From Cryptomeria japonica (Eukaryota; Streptophyta; Pinopsida; Cupressales; Cupressaceae): DNA of 64,000 bases. The notes under the pieces are model-generated. The model was not told the DNA's origin, searched no databases, and saw only the letters and a program-made list of their open reading frames with translations. This document shows, in pieces, positions 22,401 through 33,070 of this stretch. The translations under genes were made by a program, and so were the position numbers. The stretch's first letter is position 1. Every line of letters begins with the position of its first letter. The stretch lies in assembly GCF_030272615.1 (NCBI RefSeq), contig NC_081415.1, forward strand, positions 603,903,644-603,967,643. Reading direction: 5' to 3'.

Positions 22401-23927
22401 TGATAGTTCTGAAACTTAATATAAGTACAGATCCAATAGCCAACAAGATGAGAGGGGGGGGGGTGAATCATACAACCTTAATCTTCCATTAAAACATCAA
22501 ATAGAACCTCGGTAACATATATATCAGTAATATAATCAAAATTGTTAAACATGCAAACTCAAAAGCATATAAACATCATAAACCTCATAACACCAGATTT
22601 AACATGGAAACCCAAATAGGGAAAAACCACTGTGGGATTTTGGACCCACTAAGAAATATACTCTTCTAGAGTATGCTCGGTTAAAAGCAAATTCTGTTAA
22701 AGATTACAAACACATTGCTAGATGTGACCCGGTTAAGGGATTTCCCTCAGATCTGTTAAGATCTTCACCTTATTAGAAGTGACCTTGTTAAAGGATTTCA
22801 AACACTCATTCAGAATGTCACCTTTCTAGAGGGTTTTACAAATAAGACTATTAAGTCCACTCGGTTAAGAGATTTTCTGTCACTTTCACATAATAACAGT
22901 AATAAAAATCTATCTGCAACTTCACATCTAAAATGCTAAAGCAGATTCCTATTTGTTCAAAACAATCTAGACATAGAACTAATCTTGTCTATCTGTTGGG
23001 CTTCTATACTTTGTTATTCAAACAGGTCTTCAAGCTTTTGTGCTCGGTAATCACTATTAAGCATCCTTGTGCATACACTTGCCCGCATACTTTTTTTATC
23101 AACAGTTTCCTATTTATAAACAATTAGGTAACCGCTTAATCTCCTTGATCACATTTCCCATGATCAATCATAGCCATCAGAAATTCAATCTTGTCCAGGT
23201 TCAATGCATCTTTCGATCTAAAAAATGTTTTACCCTGCCTTGGAACTTGCATACATTTCTTGGAACTTGTGCCAGGGTATTGTGGTTCAATTTGCACTGT
23301 AGATCTTCATGCCGATTTTCCATTGCCTTAGATTCATTAAAAAACTTCATCCACAGCTCACCAATCGTTTAATCAGTTCCAGCTCATCGGATTCCTTCAT
23401 TAAATAATACATGCAAACATTTAATGCATTCTGTTATAGCTCAGTTACAACTTGGTTATAACTCGGTAAATACTAAACTTCACTCGGTAGACATTCCGCC
23501 TTCATTAACCGATAGTGATAACCTTAGGGTTTACCGACTAGGTACTTTGCTTGGTAGCATAGTATAGTATTAACCGTTACAATTTACAACATATGTATGA
23601 TGTTAAAACAATCTAAACATCATGATCTCATGATTGTCTGACTCGGTAATAGTTGCCCATTGAATACCTTATCCATCCCCTTATTCATCATAATCTTTCC
23701 TGTGTCTTTTACCGACATCTTTATACTCTTTTAAATCATACTTCTCAAGATATGGCAACATCATACTGAATTAGGAAATCAATTTCTTGACATCAACGAC
23801 AAAATAATAATATCAAGATAGCAAACATCCTTAATCAGTTATATCCATAATCATCAACAACCTTCTCAATATCCTTATGAAATGCCAACAATCTTTCATT
23901 GTCTCTTATAATGCAATATTGGCAACA
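22401..23927 (-). mobile_element. E 5' LTR
   Basis: 1527 bp, closely matching 18101-19648 throughout, with the TATA box at 23108-23120 and the U5 block near 22595-22630. The G-run (22455-22464) is longer than in the other copy. Confidence 0.85.
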
Positions 23928-24931
23928 ATTTCTACTATCTTTTCCATTTACTCAATCCTTTCAAAATTATCTTCCCATAAAGGAACTACTTGTGAATTTA
24001 CTTTGCTTAATTCCCTAATTATATAACTACGAAAGGACTTAGGGTTTATTGCAATTACGTGATTTAATCCAAAGAGGTTCATGTCTCCTTTCTTCTTATT
24101 TCAATTTATCTATAGAATTACTAGGCTTCATTTATCAAGGAGATTGTCATTCACCATTTTAGCCCTCAACCTGAAGTTATCCATCACTAGCTTCTTTGCA
24201 TTAATATGAGAATTCCCTAAGCTGATGATCTCCATAAGAGTAACCTAGTACGGCCATGTTCTTATGGTACCTATCCATTAGGATAGGAGAATGCTTCTTG
24301 CCAAGTTTTGTAAGGGTACCTCTTAAATTGTTCTTCACTGGTGCCTCGTATGCCGATCATGGTTTTCAAACCACCACAATTTTGCATAGTTAAAAATGTT
24401 TAACTAGAACTATCTCTATCTCAATTATCTTGTTTCTTGTGCCTTCATCTCGTGTCTATCTGGCTTGCTTGACTTGCCACGTCCAGAACATACTCTGACT
24501 AATGGTGTTGCCTTAGTTGCTATTATGAGTATTCTATTGTAGAATTAACTCTGCATACTTGATTTGACTAGGTACAATGTTGTATTTAGGTTCCAATTGG
24601 ATGGTAACCTCATATATACTAGTGATCTAATTTCACTTATGAAACTTCAAAAAATATTTTCACATATATAAATATATTTTTGAAATTTTTGTAGCCTTTG
24701 GGGTCTTGTTAAGCCATAACCCTTATGACTAATGAGTTTTGAATTTCAGGGCTTTTGGTGGCCCTTGGAACCCCCTAAATTGATATATGTTGATCCTTTT
24801 TTAAAAATAATTTCACATATGTATCAATTCGTTATTTCACAAGTATTCACCTAGGTGGTATATTTTGAAGTCATAGTTTGAACCAACTAAGTTATGAATG
24901 TAGCCCATGTTCTCCAGTGTATGAACCTAGG
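23928..24931 (-). other. Probable 5' leader / interior of element F; no gene
   Basis: No ORF. On the minus strand it follows the F primer site and continues, after E is removed, into 16458-18100. Confidence 0.3.
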
Positions 24932-24943
24932 GCTCTGATACAA
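24932..24943 (-). other. F primer-binding site (degraded)
   Basis: The minus strand reads TTGTATCAGAGC followed by CCTAGGTTC, close to the TGGTATCAGAGCC initiator-Met site found in many plant LTR elements. It lies 3 bases from a TGTCATGG (CCATGACA on the minus strand) LTR end. Confidence 0.5.
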
Positions 24944-25717
24944 AAATGTCATGGGCAAACTTTTGGGAAAAAACAAAACAACAATTTTTATTTTTTTAAA
25001 ACACTTAATTACTAGAGACCTACATTTAATTAGATGTGACAACTTAATGAGTTGCACTAAAAGAAATCTTATTAGACATTAAGAATGGGTTGCTAAAATG
25101 AGCGATGTAATATAATTTAACTAGAAGACTTAGGTCTTATCTCAAACTCCTAAGCGATGAAATTAGATTTTATTTTACATAATAATTACAATAATCACAA
25201 TTACTTAAATTGCTTCATTTAAGCCTATAAAGTCATCACAACTTTCTTAGTTATTTGATTTTCTTGACTAAATTACTTCAATTTTAGTTATATTATGAAT
25301 TATCATTAATCCCATAAAATTTTAAATAACTCTGAGGTTCTTTAAATTAACATTAATACATATTAATTGTAATAATATTAATTACTTAAGTAAGAAAATG
25401 AATACAAAGTTTCCAAATCATCATTACATTAACTAATCTATTAAATTAATATTTAATTTGAATTCGTTGTTTCAATGTTTGTTAAAAAACAAATAAAAGA
25501 AAAATACCATACATCATTTATTTAGCTAAATCATAAATAAAGTTTCCTAGAAGTTAAATCTTCCCTTAGATGAGCATTAATAATTAAATCAACCCCTTGG
25601 AAATATAAATTAGTCATATCCAATTAAGTTACCCCCTTAGGGGATTAAATAATCATTATAATTGAAATACCCATTAATAAATGTTAATCAAAATTAAATA
25701 TATATAGATATATATTT

Positions 25718-25718
<1 letters not shown>

Positions 25719-25784
<66 letters not shown>
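25719..25784. repeat. (CA)33 microsatellite
   Basis: An uninterrupted CA dinucleotide run of about 66 bp, flanked by TA-rich sequence on both sides. Confidence 0.95.
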
Positions 25785-25795
<11 letters not shown>

Positions 25796-26161
25796 GATTA
25801 TCTACATAAGAAAATATAACTTCAATTATACTCTTGTAAAAATCAATTATCCTATAAAATAAAATAAATCCCCTCTACATTAAAATCTTACTTTATTTAA
25901 AATGAGGACTTTCCCCATTCACTTTAATTCAAATTTCAAAACCTCTCCTAATTTACTCTAACCCTATTTTCCTAATTTCCTAACCCTAACGCGAAATTGG
26001 GTTAGGGTCTTCTCTTATTTTACTTTTTTTTTCTTCTCTCTATTGCAAGGTTTTTGACCATGGGAGAGGGATGGTCAAGGCCAAAGAACTATGGCCAAAG
26101 GGGAAAGGAGACAATAATAGTCTGGAGGAGTGGACGACATCTTAGTCATTCCACTATGAAA

Positions 26162-26330
26162 ACCCACAGTGGTGGCGACACCGCGCATTGTGGTTACCCA
26201 CAGTGGTGGCACCGCTCACTGTGGTTGCCCACAGTGGCGGCACTGCTCACTATGTATACCTACAGTGGTGGCCATGTCACTCACTATGTTTACCCATAGT
26301 GATAGCATCCCTCACTGTGGTGGTGGGGGG
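26162..26330. repeat. ~36-bp minisatellite with CCACAGTGG core
   Basis: About five units of the form CCCACAGTGGTGGC..CACTGTGGTTAC. The core is partly self-complementary (CACAGTG/CACTGTG). It generates open frames (26054-26299, 26188-26385) that are repeat artefacts. Confidence 0.75.
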
Positions 26331-26425
26331 TTGGGTTGAGCATTCGTCTCCCCCATCCCTGTGCTTTCATAAACCCTTTTTTTAATTATTATTATTTTTT
26401 TTGTAGGGTTTCGATCTGCATGTAT

Positions 26426-26455
26426 ATATGTGTGTGTGTGTGTGTGTGTGTATGT
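26426..26455. repeat. (TG)n microsatellite
   Basis: About 13 TG units, one interrupted by TA. Confidence 0.85.
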
Positions 26456-26825
26456 GTAGACATTTATATTTAAATGTAAATATGTATTTTTCTGAGAGAT
26501 AATAACTAGTTTATTTTTTTTAATGGATTCATATTTTATTAAATGAATCATATATATATATATGTTGGCATATGCACACTCCAATGAGACATTGTATGTG
26601 ATTGAAGGTTTTGTCATTGATGGCAACCTTGCAATCCTATGGCACTGGCAAAGACATTATACCAGCATCAGCAGATCACACTCTACACTGGCACTCAAGA
26701 CACCGGCACTGGCATAGAAGAAAGGAAGTATACCGGCACAGAGGCCGACAGGATTTTGTTTTATTATATTTTGTTTATTATTGAAAAACTTTGTAAGCTG
26801 ACTTGGCAAAATTGTAAAATGACTC

Positions 26826-26838
26826 GTATATATAAAAG
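26826..26838 (+). promoter_or_regulatory. A LTR TATA box
   Basis: gtatatataaaag; retained as catatataaaag in the right LTR near 59289-59298. Confidence 0.6.
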
Positions 26839-27309
26839 AGATCATTGTTGACATAAAATAAGGAGACATAAGTATAAGGAAAATATTAGGTAGACCTAAT
26901 GTGCGAAATACAGGTTAAGGGGTATATGTAAAGAACAGAGCAGGAACTGGAACTAAATCTGGCATTGAAGATGCTATTGTAAAGCAATACAAGTTATTGG
27001 ATTTGTACAATCCTCATTGTAAGTCAGTGAGACTTCCCATTGAGCAGTGAGCTCTAGGCAATTGACCTTCCTACATGTGCAGGCCCCTCTTGTAAGTAGT
27101 ATTCTCTTATTGGTCAATGAGTGAATATTGTGGGTCACAAATCCCATTGAGGTTTTTCCCACACTGGGTTTCCTCATTAAAATCTTGTGTTATGGTGTGC
27201 TTTTCATGTGGATGTTCTTGATTCTATTTATTGCATTATTTCTTGCATTCCAGTACACTATTATATTATGTTCTACATGTTTTAAGTTAAGAAATTCCAT
27301 TAACTGGTT

Positions 27310-27341
27310 AGATACTGATTCACCCCTCCCTCTCAGTATCT
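27310..27341. promoter_or_regulatory. A U5 hairpin
   Basis: Perfect 9-bp arms agatactga (27310-27318) and tcagtatct (27333-27341) around a C-rich loop. The right LTR retains it at 59772-59802. It matches the D hairpin in position and loop but not in stem sequence. Confidence 0.65.
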
Positions 27342-27358
27342 GTGGGATTCCTAACAAT

Positions 27359-27370
27359 TAGTATCAGAGC
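27359..27370 (+). other. A primer-binding site
   Basis: TAGTATCAGAGC, one mismatch from the initiator tRNA-Met complement, 2 bases after the LTR. Confidence 0.75.
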
Positions 27371-27427
27371 TTGGTCCTCTATTTTCAAAAGCCTAACAAC
27401 TTGAGGAAGATCTTGACACCAGTAAAG

Positions 27428-28546
27428 ATGGAAAATCTAATGAAGCAACTTGAAGGAGCTCTTACAGACTATGATGTAGAGAAATTGAAAAATATCAAAC
27501 TAGAAGATGATTTAAGGGTAGCTCAGGATATCATTCAGGCACTTAAAGAAAATTTTACTGTTGCACAAAATAAGAGAAGAGAACTTTGTGAAAAATTGCA
27601 AAATGAGAATGATGAAAAGGAATCACTTAATAATATGATAAGCAAGTTGAAACAAGAGATCATGACAACAAAGAATGAGATGCAGGATATAACTATGAGA
27701 TTTTGCAAAGAGATTGAGGATAGGAAGAAGAATCAAGAAGAATTGACCAGAAGACTAAGTGATGCAACAAATGAGAACATAAGACTTAGCTATGAAAATG
27801 ACATGTTGAAGACAAATCTGATGCATACTCAGAATGACTCAAATGAACTAATGAGACAAAAGGAAGTCTTAGAAAGAGAACTAGAAATTGCAAATCAACA
27901 TAAAGAAAAACTCAAGAAAAGCTCAGAGGAACTTGGCACCTTGCTAAAGAATCAAAAACCTAAAGGTGACACTTCTGGAATTGGCTTTGAAATTGGTGAA
28001 AGCTCTGGTACTACAAATACTCAGGATCATAGCAAACCGGTAAGACAACCTAATGCCTATAAATTCAATGGAAAATGCTTTAACTGTAATAAGTATGGTC
28101 ATAGAGAAAATGAATGTAGATCTAGAAATTATCAGAATATCAACACACCCACCAGTCAATGTTCTAAATGCAACAAAGTTGGTCACAACTCTGAAAACTG
28201 CAAAATGAATGTGAGATATTATGTTTGTGGAAGATTTGGACATTTATCTAATCAATGCAGAACACAAACCGGCATAGGTTATGGAAAAGCTATTCAGAAG
28301 AATAATGTAACTTGTTATCCATGTAACAAGATTGGGCATATTGCTAAATTCTATAGAAGTAAAGGAACACTGGTAGACAACAAAAGTTCTAGCTTGAAAG
28401 GCAAAGAAAAAGTTGAAGAGGTTAAGCAAGAATTCTCAAAACAATGGATTAGAAAAGCTGATCTAAATATTGGGAATACTCCTCCACCGGTAGAACAAAC
28501 CAATGCTTCATCGACAGGACAGAGTGATGCTTCATTGGAAGGATAG
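27428..28546 (+). CDS. gag: A gag (Copia, Sirevirus-like)
   Basis: The frame is fully open. I take the ATG at 27428 (372 codons) because the earlier frame start at 27371 is TTG and the equivalent ATG is used in D. Residues 1-190 form a long charged coiled coil. Four zinc knuckles follow at about residues 217-320. The first two (C-F-N-C...H...C and C-S-K-C...H...C) are intact. The third has Tyr for its first Cys (YYVC) and the fourth has Tyr for its last Cys (CYPCNKIGHIAKFY). The tail is T/S/P-rich. Gag forms the virus-like particle and binds RNA. A gag with a long coiled coil is typical of Sirevirus-type Copia elements. It is open but half its knuckles are damaged, so function is doubtful. 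Confidence 0.8.
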   Translation: MENLMKQLEGALTDYDVEKLKNIKLEDDLRVAQDIIQALKENFTVAQNKRRELCEKLQNENDEKESLNNMISKLKQEIMTTKNEMQDITMRFCKEIEDRKKNQEELTRRLSDATNENIRLSYENDMLKTNLMHTQNDSNELMRQKEVLERELEIANQHKEKLKKSSEELGTLLKNQKPKGDTSGIGFEIGESSGTTNTQDHSKPVRQPNAYKFNGKCFNCNKYGHRENECRSRNYQNINTPTSQCSKCNKVGHNSENCKMNVRYYVCGRFGHLSNQCRTQTGIGYGKAIQKNNVTCYPCNKIGHIAKFYRSKGTLVDNKSSSLKGKEKVEEVKQEFSKQWIRKADLNIGNTPPPVEQTNASSTGQSDASLEG

Positions 28547-28888
28547 AGTAGTGCTCCACCGGTAGGAAGTTCTTCATCCAATTGAAGAAAGTTTCTTTGA
28601 GGGTTTGGCAATCTAATGACACATGTATTATTATTCCCTCGGTTAGAGATAAGAAGTTGAAAATTACTTATTACCGGAAAACAATGTTAAGTGAATACTT
28701 AACCGACATGCAATTAATGTGGTAGATGGTGAATAGACACTATAAAATTAAGGTTTTGGCTCCATTTCATTTCACCGAGATTTCAAATTTACGAAGAGCA
28801 CGAAGTTTCTGAGTTAAGACATTTCGAGAAAGAAGCAAAAACACTCCAAGCAATCATCCATCCTAAAGGTAGTAAAAGTTATTTAATC
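28547..28888 (+). other. Junction where pol is missing
   Basis: 342 bp between gag and the second ORF, where protease, integrase, RT and RNase H (normally ~4 kb) should lie. No pol motif is visible in any frame. Confidence 0.6.
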
Positions 28889-30136
28889 ATGGCATCCACC
28901 TCTGCAATTGAATATATAGCAAACCCTACTATTGTTGAAGTGATAAAAATACCTAGGCCCATATTTCAGTTAGTTCCTGAGATAGCAAAGAAAGATGATA
29001 CCTTAGGTGCTTTTTCTCAAATTCCTAAGGGAGTTGTTTATGCTGAAGACCCCAGAATGTACATCCATCGCAACATTGAAGAACTAGGAGATGAAGAAAT
29101 TAAAACCATGTTTAAAACTATGATATGTGATAAAACTGGCAATGTAAAAGATGAACACAAAATCATTGAGACCCTAGGATTTATAGAGATCCTTAGCATT
29201 CCTTAATTTCCCAAGGATGTTATTAGGATAGTCTTAAGCAGGGTACATGGTGAGTTTTTCTGGCTGGATGCAGTCCACAAAATCACCAAGGAAGCTGTGA
29301 AAGCTATCATAGGATTACCAACCACCGGTAAAAGACTAGATAAAACCAAGAAAGTTTCTAATGACCTAGTTATAAACCTAACTGGTGCAACATTCGACAA
29401 GAGGTCCCTAAAATTCAATGATGTAATAGACATTAATGTGAGATTCATCAACATGATATTAGGGTATAAAGCTACTCATGCAAATAGACTCAATTTAGTT
29501 TCAAGTTTATGCATTAAAAGTGCTTATGATATGATCAAAGATAATGCAAAAATTGATATATGTGAGTGGTTAAAAGATGAATTAATTGACAACCTTGGAA
29601 AGATCAAGAAGGACAAGAAAGGAACTTTCAGGTTTGGAAATCTATTAGTATGTCTGATGCTACATATAACAAAATAGGTTCCCGGTATAGGCTACAAAGA
29701 ACTTGGATATGATATACCGGTAGGCAAATAGTTAATAGAACTATTCAATAACATGGAAAAAGACAAGGAAAACAATATTCATGACTTTTTTCAAGCATTA
29801 AAGGCCAAAATGAAGAAAAGAATAAGGTTATCACAAAAGATTGTTGACAAATACAAAGATGAAATATGCTTTGCAATCAAGAAAGATGAAATTTGGATGG
29901 AAGCAGTCATCCCTAGAACAATCTGGGTAACAGAAATGGGGTATGAGACTGATGATCACATAGTTGAAACTTATGCTAAAGCACTTCTGGAAGCACCAAA
30001 TGAGCCTAAGGAAGAAGTATTTAGTAGTACTGAAACCATAGAAAGTAAAATACAATATAAGAAGAGAGTGAAAAAGGTTGAAGCAGTTGTGAGAAGAGGT
30101 TCCAGACAACCAAAGCCATCAAAGAAGATGTATTGA
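28889..30136 (+). pseudogene. A second ORF, N-terminal part, unknown function
   Basis: Three open pieces (28889-29206, 29297-29677, 29753-30136) share one frame and are separated only by in-frame stops near 29204, 29675 and 29728. The product looks globular. It contains ITKEAVKAIIGLPTTGK and, further on, a segment with I-C-E-W-L-K-D-E-L-I then a F-R-F-G-N-L-L-V-C-L-M-L motif. The order resembles the 'putative plant transposon protein' domain seen in many plant retroelement ORFs, where an LLGLP-x-x-G motif precedes an I-x-x-E-I ... FPSLIT-x-L motif; this is a pattern impression. No transmembrane or envelope feature is obvious. It occupies the place of the env-like ORF of Sireviruses. The frame shifts at 30136. 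Confidence 0.5.
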
Positions 30137-31163
30137 TGAAAACCGGTATAACAGAGGATGAGTTAGCAGCTCCACAACCTGAAACTCACCTATCACCGGT
30201 AGGTACTTCTTCGGAAGGAGACATGCCTGTAACTTTCAAAAGAGTTGTAAGAAAAAGAGATCCCTCATCGACAACCACACCTTCACCCAGGAGGACAAGG
30301 AAAAAACAACAAGCAGTGAGATCTCCAGTAAGAAAGGCCACACCAAAGAAGAAACTGACACCCAAGAAGAAGAAGAGGACAAACAAAGACTTGGCCCCTC
30401 TTGATATACTACTAAATGAAATCATAGAGGAAGGCAAATTGAAGAACATAGACAAAATATATGACACCTTAATAGCTGATGAAAAAGAGCAAGTTGAAAA
30501 TAGTGTTATATTGCACATGGATATGTATAAGAAGTTTTTAATGGAAGTAGTCAATGAAGTTCCAGATAAACTATTCAAAAGACTAGAAGCAAGAAGACAA
30601 GCAGTAATAGAACTGGATAAGAAAATAAAAATTGAAAAGCTACTTGTTGTATGTCCAATAAACTCTCCCAAAGAAATTGATGACCTAATCGCTCAAGCCA
30701 ACGAGACAGTATTTTCTACTGCACACCGGCACATTGCTTTAATGGTTGGAAGAGTAAATGAGGTAACTGAAGAATCTGAAGATGGATGGGACATATTCCT
30801 AGTTGAGAAAGAAAAACAAGAAGAATACAGGAACCCCAAACCCATAAAAGTTTATCAGAAAGATAGAGACAAGGGGAAAGGAAAAGTTGGTGGACCACCT
30901 AGTATCAAGGTTAGAGACAACTTACCTCCACCTCCTTTAATTACTCCACTGGTAAAAACAACAACTACAGATGATCAACCGATAGTTGAGAGTATGAATG
31001 TAGAGGATAATAATCCTAATCCTGAAGTCTTATATACTGTGGATGTTGATACTCAAAAGATCAACATAGTGGTAGACAAAGATACAACTGATAAGGCTAA
31101 TATGGCTAGTGAGCCTCCGGTAGCTAAGGAAACTGATAACACACAAGAGAAACTGGTAGAAGA
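30136..31163 (+). pseudogene. A second ORF, middle part, cut by B
   Basis: An open frame from ATG 30136, shifted relative to the preceding piece, ending where B is inserted. It begins with a basic T/P/S-rich region (PRRTRKKQQ, then KK-rich stretches at residues ~60-90). A helical middle follows, then a P-rich and acidic linker. The same frame resumes at 57797 after the duplicated gaaga, so B interrupted an ORF that was then readable. Confidence 0.55.
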
Positions 31164-32856
31164 TGTAGACACCTAAAAATGGTCAACGCTTGCGGAATCA
31201 TACTTTAACATTAGCGCATTGCCTCATTTTAGGTATTTGCGTCGCATTAACATTTCTCCTATGATTCGCACTTGGTCTTTATCATTTGTGAGCATCGAGT
31301 CTTTCTTCTACATTCTTCATTTGTCTCGCTCTCAAATTTGGTCTTGTCGACAACACTCTCCAGTCATGATTTTGATCGATCTTATCCTATCAATGTGCAT
31401 GCTCATTTGTCATCATTTTGGAAATCGTCAATCCTAATTAGGGTTTTGTCCTCTTATCAATCTTATCATCTAGCGATCAATTTGTCATTAATCCTTATCA
31501 TTTTCAATCTTGTCATTTTGCGATTGATTTGTCATCGATCGTTGTCATGTTTGATCTTGTCATTTTGCGATCAATTTGTCATCGATCGTGGTCATTTTCA
31601 ATCTTGTTGTCTTGCAATCTATTTTGTCATCGATTCTTGTCCTCTTGTCAATCTTGTCATTTTGTGATCGATTTGTCATCGATCGTTGTCTGTCTCAATT
31701 ATGTCAATTTGGATCAATTAGTCATTGTTCCTCATCAATTGGCACATTTATCAATCAAATCCTTTATCACATTGGTCCTTTGTTAATCCGAATCATGATC
31801 GAGTCAATTATCTTTCATCAAGACCTAATTGTCATCCTTGCATTGCTAATTTATCTTCTAGGGTTTCATGATTTAATCATTTAACCCTGTTTGCCTTTTC
31901 TCCCTCTAGGTTAAATAAATTATTTATTTATCCTAAGTCTTCGAGTCACAATTAAATGTTTAATTTAATTGGCTAACTAATTATTCCTCTTTTTGTGAAT
32001 TAATTAATAAATGACAAATTATTAATTGATTTACCTAATTTCCTAATCTTTCATCAATTTCTAAATTTCCTCTTTGTGAATTAATTAGTAAATGAAAAAT
32101 TATTAATTAATTCACTAAATTCCTAATTTCATCATTTCTAATTTTCTAATTTCCTAATTTTCTACTTTTCCTAATTTCCTAATTTCCACCTATTTCCTAA
32201 TTTGTCAAATTCAATTTCCACCTAATTAATTTTCTCTAGTTCTCCCTATTTTTGTGCTTCGGTGGAAGCATGAATTTCTCATGCGTCATACTTTTGACAT
32301 AGCAAGATGTCATAAGCCTCTAGTCTTCTAACCTTTGCATTGGCAATATGTCATAATTCATGACATAGAAGGTGTCATAACCTTCTTCTTTCCACTCAAT
32401 TTTCCCATTTTGAAATCAATTGCCTCTAATATCAATTTCATGCTAATCTTGTCTTTTCTCCAATTTATCTATAAATTGGATGAATTTCTTCAATCCTGAT
32501 CTAATAATCACATTATTGAACTAATCACATTATCGATCTAATAATCACTTTGTCGAATCAATCACGCTTCGAGTATTCTTGCGCTACTATCTTGTCTACT
32601 TGCTTTCATCTCATGTTTATGCACTTGAAGGTGAGATCCATAAACAAAAGGTATTTGAAGAAGAAAGAAGGACAATTGAGCCACATGAAGGTGATATTCA
32701 GATATGCATTTGGTTTGCCTAGCTTTTAATCTTGAATGTTTTGCTTTCATGTCTTTATTGAGTGTTTTTAGGATTGATCATTGCATTTGAGCTTTCGTGA
32801 TTGAGCTAGATTAGTATTTTGATTTTCTTGTGATGATTTCCGATTTCCTGGCTACA
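31164..32856 (+). mobile_element. B 5' LTR
   Basis: 1693 bp. A TATA-like tctataaattgg lies at 32469-32480. It carries five ~47-bp repeats (31470-31700) and a run of TTCCTAATTT repeats (32030-32210). Relative to the 3' LTR it has an extra ~30 bp near 32190. ORFs here recur in the other LTR and are low-complexity. Confidence 0.85.
31470..31700. repeat. ~47-bp repeats in B LTR (GCGATC..TTTGTCATCGATCG)
   Basis: Five diverged units starting near 31473, 31518, 31567, 31613 and 31664, each containing TTTGTCAT(C/T)GATCG-like sequence and CTTGTCATTTT. They are repeated in the 3' LTR near 56445-56675. Confidence 0.7.
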
Positions 32857-32861
32857 TTAAT

Positions 32862-32880
32862 TGGTGAACCCGATGTGAAC
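32862..32880 (+). other. B primer-binding site (unassigned tRNA)
   Basis: TGGTGAACCCGATGTGAAC begins 5 bases after the LTR. Element C has TGGTGAACCCAACATGAA at the same place. I cannot match it to a tRNA with certainty. Confidence 0.6.
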
Positions 32881-32983
32881 TAACCCCCTAACTATGCTTT
32901 TGAGTGCTTTTGAGATGATTTGCAGGTCAAAAACCCAAGAAACAGGGTAGTGCAGGGCTTTCTGGGGACTTCTGCACCTGTGT

Positions 32984-33070
32984 GAGACAATCTGCACCTG
33001 TGTTATACATTCTACGCCTGTGTCAAGCATTCTGTGCCTGTGTCATGCATTCTATGCCTGTGTAAAGTCC
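32984..33070. repeat. CCTGTGT short repeats in B leader
   Basis: Five units of about 18-20 bp with core (T)CT(G/A)(C/T)(A/G)CCTGTGT. The same core recurs at 55440-55525 before the 3' LTR. Confidence 0.7.

Larger units (their letters stand above)
18101..23927 (-). mobile_element. E: Copia element, internally deleted (no gag/protease)
   Basis: The LTRs 18101-19648 and 22401-23927 are highly similar and bounded TG...CA (minus strand TGTTGGCA ... AACTATCA). A primer site borders the right LTR and a polypurine tract borders the left one. Target flanks are attta / atttc (4 of 5). The interior keeps integrase, RT and RNase H in one minus-strand frame with stops, but integrase remains begin almost at the primer site, so gag, protease and the start of integrase are deleted. 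The doubled polypurine tract and LTR termini match element A. Confidence 0.85.
24947..26562 (-). mobile_element. F LTR, left half (split by A)
   Basis: The segment is bounded on its left by a primer site and on its right by the insertion of A in a TA repeat. It is AT-rich and carries microsatellites and a minisatellite. The continuation is 59818-62932, ending ctaca beside a polypurine-like tract. Joined length would be about 4.7 kb. LTR status is inferred from termini only; no second copy is in the window. Confidence 0.4.
26563..27356 (+). mobile_element. A 5' LTR
   Basis: 794 bp. A TATA box lies in tatatataaaag at 26826-26838, upstream of which are repeated ACCGGCA / CTGGCAC motifs (26640-26745). 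The conserved U5 GAGGTTTTTCCC...GTTTCCT block is at 27150-27178 and a terminal hairpin at 27310-27341. Confidence 0.85.

Noticed and set aside
26054-26385. Possible small gene near ATGGGAGAGG
   Set aside because: The frame is made by the minisatellite; no homology or splice structure.
15537-27370. tRNA-like sequences TGGTATCAGAGC
   Set aside because: These are primer-binding sites; no cloverleaf around them.
31470-31700. Regularly spaced repeats resembling a CRISPR array
   Set aside because: Repeats and spacers are both conserved between units and the context is a plant LTR; an ordinary tandem repeat.
31272-31884. Overlapping plus-strand ORFs rich in S, I, L, C (and copies at 56244-56856)
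   Set aside because: Generated by the ~47-bp repeats in the B LTR in several frames at once.
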